Of a DNA stretch of 64,000 nucleotides, positions 51,634-59,560 are shown in pieces. The stretch is from contig CAJTLT010000001.1 of the NCBI GenBank assembly GCA_910577375.1, positions 240,952 through 304,951 on the forward strand, given 5' to 3'. Both the position numbers and the translations under genes were made by a program. Position 1 is the stretch's first letter. Each line of letters starts with the position of its first letter. This stretch comes from an uncultured Christensenella sp. GTDB lineage: Bacteria; Bacillota; Clostridia; Christensenellales; Borkfalkiaceae. A model generated the notes under the pieces. The model worked only from the letters and a program-made list of their open reading frames with translations. It was not told the origin of the DNA and made no database searches.

Positions 51634-52155
51634 ATGAATAATCCTATAGTTACAATAGAAATGCGGGAAGGTAAAAAAATAAAGCTTGAGCTTTATCCCG
51701 AAAAAGCGCCAAATACAGTGAATAATTTTATAAGTCTTATAAAAAACGGTTTTTATGATGGACTTATTTTTCATAGAGTTATTAAAGGTTTTATGATTCA
51801 GGGCGGCGACCCCGAGGGTATAGGGACAGGCGGTCCTGGATATTCGATAATGGGTGAGTTTGTTTTGAACGGATTTAAAACCAATGATATCAAGCACGAG
51901 CGAGGAATTATTTCTATGGCGCGCGCCATGAATCCCAATTCCGCCGGTTCACAGTTCTTCATTATGCATAAAAACGCTTCGCATCTTGACGGTCAATATG
52001 CCGCTTTTGGAAAAGTTATAGAGGGTATAGATGTTGTAGATGAAATTGCCGAAGTAAAGACGGATTGGAACGATAAACCAAAAACCGACCAGGTTATTGA
52101 AAAAGTAGCGGTTGAAACTTTTGGGAAAGAATACCCCGCGCCTCAAAAATATTGA
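51634..52155 (+). CDS. Peptidyl-prolyl cis-trans isomerase (cyclophilin)
   Basis: A 173-residue single-domain cyclophilin that isomerises prolyl bonds, here cytoplasmic because no signal peptide is present. 'FYDGLIFHRVIKGFMIQGGD' (~41-60) contains the catalytic Arg and the Phe/Gln pocket. 'GPGYSIMGEF' and 'NSAGSQFFIMHKNASHLDGQYAAFG' (split, ~107-131) complete the active-site signatures. AAAGGAG lies just before the ATG. It sits between dCMP deaminase and purB, with 15 bp to purB. Confidence 0.95.
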   Translation: MNNPIVTIEMREGKKIKLELYPEKAPNTVNNFISLIKNGFYDGLIFHRVIKGFMIQGGDPEGIGTGGPGYSIMGEFVLNGFKTNDIKHERGIISMARAMNPNSAGSQFFIMHKNASHLDGQYAAFGKVIEGIDVVDEIAEVKTDWNDKPKTDQVIEKVAVETFGKEYPAPQKY

Positions 52156-52170
52156 TTTACGGAGATAGAA

Positions 52171-53604
52171 ATGGATAACAGCGTATATCAAAATCCTTTA
52201 ATTACGAGATATGCAAGCTCTGCAATGGCGGAAAATTTTTCCGATGAGAAAAGGTTTAAACTTTGGCGAAAATTATGGATTGCGCTTGCCGAATCCGAAA
52301 TGGAACTCGGTTTAAATATTACAAAAGCGCAAGTCGAAGAAATGAAGAAGTATTCCGAAAGTATAAACTTTGAGTTGGCGGAAAAGTATGAAAGAGAAGT
52401 ACGTCATGACGTAATGGCTCATATTCACGCATTTGGAGACCAGGCAAAAAGCGCAATGCCTATAATTCACCTTGGCGCTACGAGTTGTTTTGTTGATTGT
52501 AATTCCGAACTCATGGTTATGTGGGATGCAATTGAAATAATAAAGGCAAAGCTTGTAAATGTTTTGGATAAGCTTTCTTCGTTTGCGCTGAAGTATAAAG
52601 ATATGCCAGCGCTCGGATTTACACATTTACAGCCTGCACAGCTTACTACGGTTGGCAAACGCGCAACGTTGTGGTTACAGGATTTGACTATGGATTATCA
52701 TAATCTTGTAAATCTGCAGAAATCTTTCAGATTGCGCGGAGTAAAAGGTACAACAGGCACACAGGCAAGCTTTATGGAGCTTTTTAACGGGGATGAAAAG
52801 AAAGTTAAAGAGCTTGAACAGAAAGTTGTGGTAAAACTTGGGCATAATAAGGTCTATGGTGTAACCGGTCAGACTTATCCCAGAAAATTTGATTATAACG
52901 TTTTGTGTGTGCTTTCACAAATTGCTCAAAGTGCATATAAATTTTCAAATGATATTCGTATTTTGCAGAATATGAAGGAAATTGAAGAACCGTTTGAAAA
53001 ATCGCAAATCGGTTCCTCGGCTATGGCTTATAAGCGGAATCCTATGCGCAGCGAGAGAATAGGTTCTTTGGCTCGTTTTGTGATTTCTTTGCCGATGAAT
53101 AGCGCTATTACGGCAGGAACTCAGTGGTTTGAAAGAACGCTTGACGATTCCGCAAACCGTCGTATTGTAAATGCCCAGGCCTTTCTTGCGCTTGACGGTA
53201 TACTTAATATTTATCTGAACGTATCGGAAAATTTGGTTGTTTATGAAAAAGTAATAGCAAAGCACATTACTGCAGAGCTTCCGTTTATGGCTACAGAAAA
53301 CATTATGATGGAATGTGTAAAAGCCGGCGGAAACAGACAGGATTTGCATGAAAGGATAAGGGTTTTATCCATGCAGGCAGGCAAGAATGTAAAAGAAAAT
53401 GGTAAAGAAAATAATTTGATTGAGCTCATTAAATCCGATAAAACTTTTTCTGCCGTTCACGGAAGGATTGACGAAATCCTTGATGCTAAAAAATTTATAG
53501 GAAGAGCGCCTTCCCAAGTGGTGGAATTTATCAATGCGGAAGTTAAACCGATATTAGAAGAAAATGCTAATATTTTAGGACAAAAAGGTGACGTAAAAGT
53601 ATAA
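52171..53604 (+). CDS. purB: Adenylosuccinate lyase
   Basis: PurB releases fumarate from SAICAR and from adenylosuccinate in purine synthesis. The 477-residue enzyme has 'HDVMAHIHAFGDQ' (~78-90), 'HLGATSCFVDCNSEL' (~98-112) and 'PALGFTHLQPAQLTTVGKR' (~145-163). The superfamily signature is GSSAMAYKRNPMRSE (~279-293), with the mobile-loop catalytic serine. The length matches the longer PurB type. GGAG lies upstream of the ATG. Confidence 0.97.
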   Translation: MDNSVYQNPLITRYASSAMAENFSDEKRFKLWRKLWIALAESEMELGLNITKAQVEEMKKYSESINFELAEKYEREVRHDVMAHIHAFGDQAKSAMPIIHLGATSCFVDCNSELMVMWDAIEIIKAKLVNVLDKLSSFALKYKDMPALGFTHLQPAQLTTVGKRATLWLQDLTMDYHNLVNLQKSFRLRGVKGTTGTQASFMELFNGDEKKVKELEQKVVVKLGHNKVYGVTGQTYPRKFDYNVLCVLSQIAQSAYKFSNDIRILQNMKEIEEPFEKSQIGSSAMAYKRNPMRSERIGSLARFVISLPMNSAITAGTQWFERTLDDSANRRIVNAQAFLALDGILNIYLNVSENLVVYEKVIAKHITAELPFMATENIMMECVKAGGNRQDLHERIRVLSMQAGKNVKENGKENNLIELIKSDKTFSAVHGRIDEILDAKKFIGRAPSQVVEFINAEVKPILEENANILGQKGDVKV

Positions 53605-53644
53605 ATAATATTTTTGCGTAGTACTATGCGTCGCATGATATTAA

Positions 53645-53684
53645 AATAAAAAATAAAACCAATCCAAGAAAAAGGATTGGTTTT
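53645..53684 (-). terminator. Terminator downstream of tRNA-Trp
   Basis: On the minus strand an 11-bp stem (53684-53674 with 53665-53655) starts at the tRNA 3' end and is followed by ATTTTTTATTTT. On the plus strand it has only four T, so it is a weak purB terminator. Confidence 0.8.
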
Positions 53685-53758
53685 GGCAGGGGAGACACGA
53701 TTCGAACATGCAACCGACGGTTTTGGAGACCGCGACTCTACCGTTGAGCTACTCCCCT
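53684..53758 (-). tRNA. tRNA-Trp (anticodon CCA), with encoded CCA end
   Basis: A 75-nt cloverleaf on the minus strand. The acceptor AGGGGAG pairs perfectly with CTCCCCT, and the D-arm contains AGCTCAACGGTAGAG. The anticodon stem GCGGT/ACCGT closes the loop CTCCAAA with anticodon CCA. The T-loop is TTCGAATC, the discriminator G, and CCA is encoded at 53686-53684. Confidence 0.97.
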
Positions 53759-53770
53759 ATGACGGATTAG

Positions 53771-53799
53771 ATTATATAATACCTTAAAGTTTTAGTCAA
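53771..53799 (-). promoter_or_regulatory. tRNA-Trp promoter
   Basis: On the minus strand: -35 TTGACT (53799-53794), 17-bp spacer, perfect -10 TATAAT (53776-53771), 13 bases before the mature 5' end. Confidence 0.85.
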
Positions 53800-53818
53800 C
53801 TGTTTTCGGAGGAATTTT

Positions 53819-54622
53819 ATGAAAAAACAGTTTAAACTCGGCGTAATCGGGTGCGGACAAAACGCAATTTCAGTATTGCGCGGAGTTGTTTTATCAGATT
53901 TTATACGTGAGAAAAAAATTATTGTCAGTGATAAAAATGAAGAAATACTTGACGGTATCGGTTATCTCGGCGTGCGTACAACATTCGACAATAAATTCGT
54001 TGCGGAAAATAGTGAATATTTACTTTTTGCGTTGAATCAAAAAGATTTTTTCGGAATAGCAAAAGACTTGGAAGGTGTACGCCCTGAAAAGGTTATTTCC
54101 GTTATGAGCGGAATTACAAAAAGTGAAATTAAGAACTCTCTTGGTATTGGTTTTATTAAAGTTGCGCGTTGTGTAATGGATTTGCCTTGTTCTATCGGCA
54201 GCGGTGTGGTGGCTATTGATATGCACGATTTTAACAAGTCTACCGACGATACGGATTTTATAAGTAATATTTTCGGATATTTGGGTTCTGTAATTAGTGT
54301 TGAAGAAAATAAATTAAACGCTGTTTCTGGTATTTGCGGTAATTCTGTGTACGGATTAATGTTAATTGATGGTTTGATTTCTGCGGGAATCAAATACGGA
54401 TTAACCAAAAATGAGGCAAAAATGGTCGCGGTTCAATCGCTTTTGGGTACGGCTGAGCTTGTTCAGCGTGAGGAAAATACCGTTGACGAACTTGTAATTC
54501 AGGCATGTAATCAAGAAAAGTTTGCAATAAATGCAGTAAAAAGTTTACAGGATAATAGCTTTTCCAAAATAATTTCAAATGCTGTTGATGCGTGTTCTGC
54601 GCAAGCGGTCGGGCGTAAATAA
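53819..54622 (+). CDS. Divergent pyrroline-5-carboxylate reductase-like protein
   Basis: A 267-residue Rossmann protein of the ProC family, which reduces pyrroline-5-carboxylate to proline with NAD(P)H. It starts 'FKLGVIGCGQNAISVLRG', where the usual GCGNMG reads GCGQNA. The C-terminal helical dimerisation domain has 'AVSGICGNSVYGLMLIDGLI' (~163-182) in place of the typical LSGSGPAYVF stretch, followed by 'SAGIKYGLTKNEA'. The fold is clear, but loss of the GSGPA segment makes proline synthesis uncertain. GGAGG precedes the ATG; the stop overlaps rnhA by one base. Confidence 0.75.
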   Translation: MKKQFKLGVIGCGQNAISVLRGVVLSDFIREKKIIVSDKNEEILDGIGYLGVRTTFDNKFVAENSEYLLFALNQKDFFGIAKDLEGVRPEKVISVMSGITKSEIKNSLGIGFIKVARCVMDLPCSIGSGVVAIDMHDFNKSTDDTDFISNIFGYLGSVISVEENKLNAVSGICGNSVYGLMLIDGLISAGIKYGLTKNEAKMVAVQSLLGTAELVQREENTVDELVIQACNQEKFAINAVKSLQDNSFSKIISNAVDACSAQAVGRK

Positions 54623-55068
54623 TGAAAAAAGTAATTTTATATACTGATGGAGCGTGTTCGGTAAACCCTGGTGTAGGCGGTTGGGGCGCTGTTTTAATGT
54701 TTAATGGTTTTGAAAAGCGCATTTCAGGTGCAGAGCCTGATACTACCAATAACAGAATGGAGTTAACGGCTGTAATTGAGGGGCTGAAAAGTCTAAAAGA
54801 ACCTTGTGAGGTGCAGGTTTATAGTGATTCCGCTTATGTGGTCAACGCATTCAGGAACGGTTGGATATATTCTTGGGAAGAATCAAAATTTAAAAAATCA
54901 GATAATAAAGCAGTTTTAAATTCTGATTTATGGCGGCAGCTCTTATCGCTTACAAGACAGCACAAAGTAGAATTTATAAAGGTAAAAGGGCACGCGGATA
55001 ACGTATATAATAATTTGTGTGATAAGCTTGCTACCGAAGCGGTTAAAAATTTTAAAAGCGGATTATAA
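54622..55068 (+). CDS. rnhA: Ribonuclease HI
   Basis: RNase HI cleaves the RNA strand of RNA-DNA hybrids. The 148 residues start 'KKVILYTDGACSVNPGVGGW' with the first catalytic Asp. 'TTNNRMELTAVIEGL' supplies the Glu (~48) and 'VYSDSAYVVNAF' the second Asp (~70). 'VKGHADNVYNNLCDKLA' gives the His and final Asp. The DEDD active site is complete. It has a TAATG overlap with the ProC-like gene. Confidence 0.97.
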   Translation: MKKVILYTDGACSVNPGVGGWGAVLMFNGFEKRISGAEPDTTNNRMELTAVIEGLKSLKEPCEVQVYSDSAYVVNAFRNGWIYSWEESKFKKSDNKAVLNSDLWRQLLSLTRQHKVEFIKVKGHADNVYNNLCDKLATEAVKNFKSGL

Positions 55069-55091
55069 AAATAATAAAATTACTATATAAT
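55063..55091 (+). promoter_or_regulatory. Promoter of the VTT-family gene
   Basis: -35 TTATAA (55063-55068), 17-bp spacer, perfect -10 TATAAT (55086-55091). The predicted start near 55098 leaves only about 4 nt before the ATG at 55102, so the mRNA may be leaderless. Confidence 0.55.
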
Positions 55092-55101
55092 AATAGTAAT
55101 A

Positions 55102-56010
55102 ATGAACCGCATCGACATAATCAAACATATAATAAATAATCTGGCGGTTGTGCTTATGAGTGCAATCGCTTTTCTTTTTATTGCATACGGGCTTGCATAT
55201 AAAAGCATAAGTTTTATTGAGTTCAATTTCAATATTCTTTTTGCTGTTGCGGGTGTCGGCTTTACGGCTATAATGGTAGCGGGGATTATTTTTTATGCGT
55301 TCGGATTCAAATCGGTATATAGATTAATTGTCTGTTTCCTTATTTTTTTTGATATTTCTGCGGTTGTTTTTTTTGTTCTGTGTGCAACGGGTCTTATAAC
55401 CAAAATTAACAGTGTAGACGCTTTGCGGGATTATATAAGTCAAACAGGGGCTTGGGCTGCCGTAATTTATATTATTTTCAGTTTTTTACAGGTTGTTTTA
55501 TTGCCTGTGCCCGGTTCGGTTGCCGTAGCTGTAGGCGTGGCTATGTTTGGTCCGTTAATGTGTGCAATTTATAGCTTTATAGGTATTGTAACCGGTTCAA
55601 TAGTTGCGTTCGTAATAGGTCGTTGGATTGGCTATAAAGCGGTTTGCTGGATTGTCGGTAAAGAAAGTCTTGATAAATGGCTGAAAAAGCTTAAAGGAAA
55701 AGACTATCTTATTTTATCTCTTATGTTTCTTTTGCCGCTTTTCCCAGACGATATTTTGTGCTTTGTTGCAGGATTGTCTTCGACGACATGGGGATTTTTC
55801 CTTGTAATGATAACTGTTACCCGCGCAATTTCAATATTTTCTACGGCGTATTCGTTTGAATTGATACCTTTTACAACGTGGTGGGGTATATTGATTTGGG
55901 GTGTATTGCTTGCGCTCGTTGTGTTGGCATTCTATCTGATTTGCAGATATTATGAAAAAATTGATAATTTTTTAAAAACTAAATTTAAAATTCTGAAAAA
56001 AAAGAGATGA
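55102..56010 (+). CDS. VTT/DedA-superfamily (TVP38-like) membrane protein
   Basis: A 302-residue polytopic membrane protein with about seven hydrophobic segments. The central region 'VLLPVPGSVAVAVGVAMFGPL' (split, ~134-154) followed by 'GSIVAFVIGRWIG' (~173-185) and 'LLPLFPDDILCFVAGLSS' (~211-228) matches the VTT domain. This domain is shared by DedA, TVP38 and TMEM41/VMP1 proteins, which act in lipid scrambling or undecaprenyl-phosphate recycling. The cargo here is unknown. No Shine-Dalgarno precedes the ATG. A terminator overlaps the stop codon. Confidence 0.87.
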   Translation: MNRIDIIKHIINNLAVVLMSAIAFLFIAYGLAYKSISFIEFNFNILFAVAGVGFTAIMVAGIIFYAFGFKSVYRLIVCFLIFFDISAVVFFVLCATGLITKINSVDALRDYISQTGAWAAVIYIIFSFLQVVLLPVPGSVAVAVGVAMFGPLMCAIYSFIGIVTGSIVAFVIGRWIGYKAVCWIVGKESLDKWLKKLKGKDYLILSLMFLLPLFPDDILCFVAGLSSTTWGFFLVMITVTRAISIFSTAYSFELIPFTTWWGILIWGVLLALVVLAFYLICRYYEKIDNFLKTKFKILKKKR

Positions 56011-56030
56011 CATCAAGTCGTCTTTTTTGT
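56001..56030 (+). terminator. Terminator overlapping the end of the VTT gene
   Basis: GATGAC (56006-56011) pairs with GTCGTC (56017-56022) with one G-U, extended by A/T pairs and followed by T6. The TGA stop codon (56008-56010) lies in the stem. Confidence 0.75.
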
Positions 56031-56073
56031 TTGTAATTTTTAGAAAGTTTGATAAATTATTATCGATTTTTTG

Positions 56074-56102
56074 TTGGCAATTGATTTTTATTATGATAAA
56101 AT
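56074..56102 (+). promoter_or_regulatory. Promoter of the decarboxylase operon
   Basis: -35 TTGGCA (56074-56079), 17-bp spacer, extended -10 TGaTAAAAT (hexamer 56097-56102), 35 bp upstream of the first gene. Confidence 0.7.
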
Positions 56103-56136
56103 ATATTTGTAGAAAGTTGGCATTCAGGAGAATTAT

Positions 56137-57513
56137 ATGGATAAAATAAGCTTATTGCAAAAACGCAAAAAGCAAATTTTGGACGCAGGAAAGGGAATAA
56201 GGGAAGAAATAAATTCGCTTATAGATGCGGACAGCTTTGTTGAGCTTTCTTGTTTCAGTTTTTCTAAAAACGAATTTTACGGTGAAAACGCAGAAGGCGA
56301 GGGGGTAGTTACCGGTTTTGCAACCATTAATGACTATCCTTTCTATATTGTAGCACAAAATGCTGCGGTGCTTTCCGGCGGTGTTAGCAAAGCTAACTGT
56401 GAAAAGATAGCAAAATGCTTAAATCAGGCTGAAAAAACTTCAACTCCGATAATTTGGTTGTTGTCATCGCTTGGCGTTCAACTTGGCGAAGGCGTGAGCG
56501 TTCTTGAAGGGCTTGCTTCGCTTATTTTAAAAGCTTCCCAAATGAAAGGAACAATTCCGCAGTATTTGATAGTAAACGGTGAAGTTTACGGTCAGATTTC
56601 ACTACTTGCGGGTATTTGTGATTTTACTTATTTAATTGATAAAAAGAGCGCGCTTTGTGTAAATAGTCCGCTTGTTCTTTCTGCAAAAGACGGTAAAAAT
56701 CTTTCAAAATTTGTGGTTGGCGGTGCAGACGGCTTAAAAGGCGCACAGCTTTCAAGTTTTACTGTTAAAGATATTGCCGAAGTTAAAAAGTCAATTGTTG
56801 CAATAAACGAACTTATTTCTATTCCGGTAATTGATAGCGAAGAAATGAATGAAAGCTTGCCCGCTCTTGATAAAAAAGCTGACGGTAAAGGTATTATATC
56901 TGTTTTTGATAAGGATAGCGCTATTGAACTCGGCGCATCTTATTGCCCTGAAACAAAGTGTTTTCTTGCAAGAGTTGGCGGTATTGCTGTTGCTTGCGTT
57001 GTCTTTGACGAGGCAAACGGCGTAGAGCTTACTGCGGAAAATGTAAGAAAGATAAAGGACTTTGCGGAATTTGCTTGTTGCTTCGGTTTGCCGTATGTTA
57101 CATTTGTAAATACTCTCGGCGTAAAATGTGACCTCGCTACTAATAATAGTCTCGTTATTAAAGAAATCGGAGAATATATTTCCGTTCTCGATTGTATTGA
57201 CGCGGCAAAAATATCTATAGTATATGGTAAGGCAGTCGGTCTTGGATACACTGTTTTTGCGGCTAAATCTATGGGATATGATTACAGTTATGCATTTGCT
57301 AACGCTAAAATTGCGCTGTTTGACAGTGTTCAGGGGGCAGAAATAGAATATGCAAGCGATAAAAAAGTTGACGGTGTCAAACTTCAACAAAAATATGCCG
57401 ATGAAAATTCTGACCCTATTAATGCTGCTCAGGGTGGGTATATCGATAACATAATTCAGCCTTCGTTTGTAAAACAATATCTTACGGCTTCGTTGCAGAT
57501 GCTTTTGAAGTGA
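56137..57513 (+). CDS. Divergent acyl-CoA-type carboxyltransferase subunit (MmdA/PccB-like)
   Basis: A 458-residue crotonase-fold carboxyltransferase related to the alpha subunit of methylmalonyl-CoA decarboxylase and to PccB (about 510 residues). Family landmarks are 'GVVTGFATINDYPFYIVAQN' (split, ~55-74), 'LGEGVSVLEGL' (~122-132), and in the second half 'GIAVACVVFDEANGVELT' and 'KIKDFAEFACCFGLPYVTFVNT' (split). The oxyanion-hole segments differ: the usual GGAR-x-x-EG reads LGVQLGEG and the KAYGGAY segment reads KAVGLGY. It leads the operon with decarboxylase gamma, biotin-carrier, beta and OadA-type subunits. Substrate uncertain; possibly methylmalonyl-CoA or another acyl-CoA. Confidence 0.8.
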   Translation: MDKISLLQKRKKQILDAGKGIREEINSLIDADSFVELSCFSFSKNEFYGENAEGEGVVTGFATINDYPFYIVAQNAAVLSGGVSKANCEKIAKCLNQAEKTSTPIIWLLSSLGVQLGEGVSVLEGLASLILKASQMKGTIPQYLIVNGEVYGQISLLAGICDFTYLIDKKSALCVNSPLVLSAKDGKNLSKFVVGGADGLKGAQLSSFTVKDIAEVKKSIVAINELISIPVIDSEEMNESLPALDKKADGKGIISVFDKDSAIELGASYCPETKCFLARVGGIAVACVVFDEANGVELTAENVRKIKDFAEFACCFGLPYVTFVNTLGVKCDLATNNSLVIKEIGEYISVLDCIDAAKISIVYGKAVGLGYTVFAAKSMGYDYSYAFANAKIALFDSVQGAEIEYASDKKVDGVKLQQKYADENSDPINAAQGGYIDNIIQPSFVKQYLTASLQMLLK

Positions 57514-57520
57514 GGAAAGT

Positions 57521-57922
57521 ATGGCGCATAAATTACTTGATTTTATAGCGGGAAGCGACGGGAACTGGTATTTTGAAAATCGTTTCTCGGAGGGCGCGAT
57601 ATACGCGCTCATCGGATTTGCAATTGTTTTTGTTGGGATAGCGCTTATTATTTTAATTATTTGGCTAGAAGGCTTGCTTATGCGCAAAACCAATAATCTT
57701 GCGTTTATGGGAGCTTTCGGAAGAAAAATAAAGACTGTATTTTCAAAATTATTTAAGCGTAAAAAGAAATTATCGGAAGAACCTTTGTCGCAAACGGAAA
57801 ATTTAGCGGAAGAGGATATTTCTGACGAGGCTAAAGCGGCGATAATTGCCGCAATAATGGCTTATTACAGCGAAGAATCGCCCAAGTGCGAGTTTAAAGT
57901 TAAGAAAATCAAGAGAATTTAA
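57521..57922 (+). CDS. Sodium-pump decarboxylase gamma-subunit-like protein (OadG)
   Basis: A 133-residue bitopic protein. One TM helix (~26-52) ends 'IIWLEGLLM', then comes a basic stretch and an acidic tail with 'EEDISDEAKAAIIAAIMAYYS' (split, ~104-124), as in OadG/MmdD small subunits. These hold the carboxyltransferase, biotin carrier and membrane beta subunit together. GAGG precedes the ATG, 7 bases after the previous stop. Function follows from position and architecture rather than strong motifs. Confidence 0.8.
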   Translation: MAHKLLDFIAGSDGNWYFENRFSEGAIYALIGFAIVFVGIALIILIIWLEGLLMRKTNNLAFMGAFGRKIKTVFSKLFKRKKKLSEEPLSQTENLAEEDISDEAKAAIIAAIMAYYSEESPKCEFKVKKIKRI

Positions 57923-57934
57923 GGAGTTTAAAAT

Positions 57935-58288
57935 ATGCGTAATTTTGTTGTGACTATCGATGGGAAGAGTTATTCGGTAGGAGTTGAAGAGGTCGGCGAT
58001 AATTCTGAAAGCGTTTCTATTGCGCCTAAAACTATTGAAGCGCCTAAACCGGCACAAAAGGCAGCAGTTTCTGCAAACGGAGAAAAAGTCTTGTCGCCTT
58101 TCCCCGGACTTATTAAAAATATTCTTGTGGCAGACGGCGCAACGGTTAAAAAGGACCAGCCCGTTATGGTTTTGGAAGCAATGAAAATGGATAATGAAAT
58201 CACTGCTCCTTGCGACGGGAAAATTACTATAAATGTTGTAAAAGGCGCAAACGTTGAAACGAATGCAGTTCTTGCGGTAATAGGCTGA
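57935..58288 (+). CDS. Biotin carboxyl carrier protein of the decarboxylase
   Basis: A 117-residue biotinyl protein. An N-terminal beta segment (MRNFVVTIDGKSYSVGVEE) and a short Ala/Pro-rich hinge lead to a biotinyl/lipoyl domain (~49-117). The biotinylation motif VLEAMKMDNEI has Lys ~84. It swings between carboxyltransferase and beta subunits. AAGGAG lies before the ATG. Being a separate small gene, it resembles the 1.3S subunit of transcarboxylase and MmdC. Confidence 0.94.
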   Translation: MRNFVVTIDGKSYSVGVEEVGDNSESVSIAPKTIEAPKPAQKAAVSANGEKVLSPFPGLIKNILVADGATVKKDQPVMVLEAMKMDNEITAPCDGKITINVVKGANVETNAVLAVIG

Positions 58289-58299
58289 ACGGAGGAGAT

Positions 58300-59544
58300 A
58301 TGTTGCAAAGTTTACTTGCAGTAGACTTCGGCAGTATTTTCGGTAATCTGTACGAATCGATGGGTTTTGTTCAGGGGAACTGGCAAAATTATGTTATGCT
58401 TTTGATTTCGTTCGTGCTGATGTATCTTGCCGTAGTGAAGAAATTTGAGCCGATGTTGCTCCTTCCGATTGCTTTCGGTATGTTTTTAATCAACATACCG
58501 GGCGCGGAAAAGGTGCTTTGGGGCACTTATCCCGAAGGACAGAATTCATATGACAGCGTTGAAAACAGAGGTCTTTTGTGGTATCTGTATTTCGGTGTAG
58601 ATAAAGTTATTTATCCGCCGCTTATTTTTCTTGGAATAGGGGCAATGACGGATTTTGGCCCATTGATTGCAAATCCCAAGAGTATGTTAATAGGCGCGGG
58701 CGCACAGCTTGGAATATTTGTTGCATTTTTCCTTGCTGGAGCGTTGGGTTTTTCGGTTGCGGCTGCCGCGGCAATAGCTATTATCGGCGGTGCCGACGGA
58801 CCGACGGCAATTCTTGTAACATCGCGGCTTGCTTCCGATTATGTTCCGACAATAGCTATAGCGGCTTACTCATATATGGCGCTTATACCTATAATACAAA
58901 AACCTTTAATGCGGCTTTTGACAACAAAAAAAGAGAGGGCTATAAGAATGAAACCTCTCCGGCAGGTCAGCAAACTTGAAAAAATACTGTTTCCCATAAT
59001 AGTTACGCTTGTTGTCGGTATAATTCTTCCGGACAGTATAGCACTTTTGGGAATGTTGATGCTCGGAAATTTATTTAAAGAATCGGGCGTTGTTGACAGA
59101 CTTTCCACGCAAGCGCAAAACGGGCTTATGAACACAATTACGATTTTCCTCGGAATTGCTGTTGGAAGCAAAGCGAAAGGTGAAATCTTTTTAAGTGTTG
59201 CAACTTTGGAAATTATAGCAATCGGCTTGTTTGCGTTTGTAATCGGAACAATAGGCGGTTTGCTTGTTGCCAAAGTAATGTGTAAAGTAACCAAAGGGCA
59301 GATAAATCCGTTAATAGGTTCTGCGGGGGTTTCCGCTGTGCCGATGGCGGCTCGTATTTCAGAAGATGTAGGGCGGGAATATGACCCGCAAAATCATCTT
59401 TTAATGCATGCAATGGGCCCTAATGTTGCCGGCGTAATAGGTTCGGCTATTGCCGCTGGTGTTTTGTTGGCCTGTTTCGGCGGATACGTTGACGGTACTG
59501 CAGGCGAAGCTGTAATAAATTCTGTTATGTCGTTTATGGCATAA
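58300..59544 (+). CDS. Na+-translocating decarboxylase beta subunit
   Basis: The membrane subunit that decarboxylates carboxybiotin and exports Na+. The 414 residues have about ten hydrophobic segments and the conserved regions 'PPLIFLGIGAMTDFGPLIANP' (split, ~106-126), 'IIGGADGPTAILVTSRLA' (~163-180, with the functional Asp) and 'GSAGVSAVPMAARISEDVGR' (~345-364). GGAGG lies before the ATG. It is clearly homologous to OadB/MmdB/GcdB. It gives the operon its energy-coupling role. Confidence 0.95.
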   Translation: MLQSLLAVDFGSIFGNLYESMGFVQGNWQNYVMLLISFVLMYLAVVKKFEPMLLLPIAFGMFLINIPGAEKVLWGTYPEGQNSYDSVENRGLLWYLYFGVDKVIYPPLIFLGIGAMTDFGPLIANPKSMLIGAGAQLGIFVAFFLAGALGFSVAAAAAIAIIGGADGPTAILVTSRLASDYVPTIAIAAYSYMALIPIIQKPLMRLLTTKKERAIRMKPLRQVSKLEKILFPIIVTLVVGIILPDSIALLGMLMLGNLFKESGVVDRLSTQAQNGLMNTITIFLGIAVGSKAKGEIFLSVATLEIIAIGLFAFVIGTIGGLLVAKVMCKVTKGQINPLIGSAGVSAVPMAARISEDVGREYDPQNHLLMHAMGPNVAGVIGSAIAAGVLLACFGGYVDGTAGEAVINSVMSFMA

Positions 59545-59560
59545 TTGAGGTGACTTCAAT

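Noticed and set aside
53605..53645. Small hairpin GCGTAGTACTATGC after purB as a terminator
   Set aside because: Only about five pairs around a 4-nt loop and no T tract after it.
56791..57693. Long minus-strand ORF (300 codons) across the carboxyltransferase and OadG genes
   Set aside because: It spans two real genes and the gap between them in antisense, with no promoter, Shine-Dalgarno or protein-like domain.
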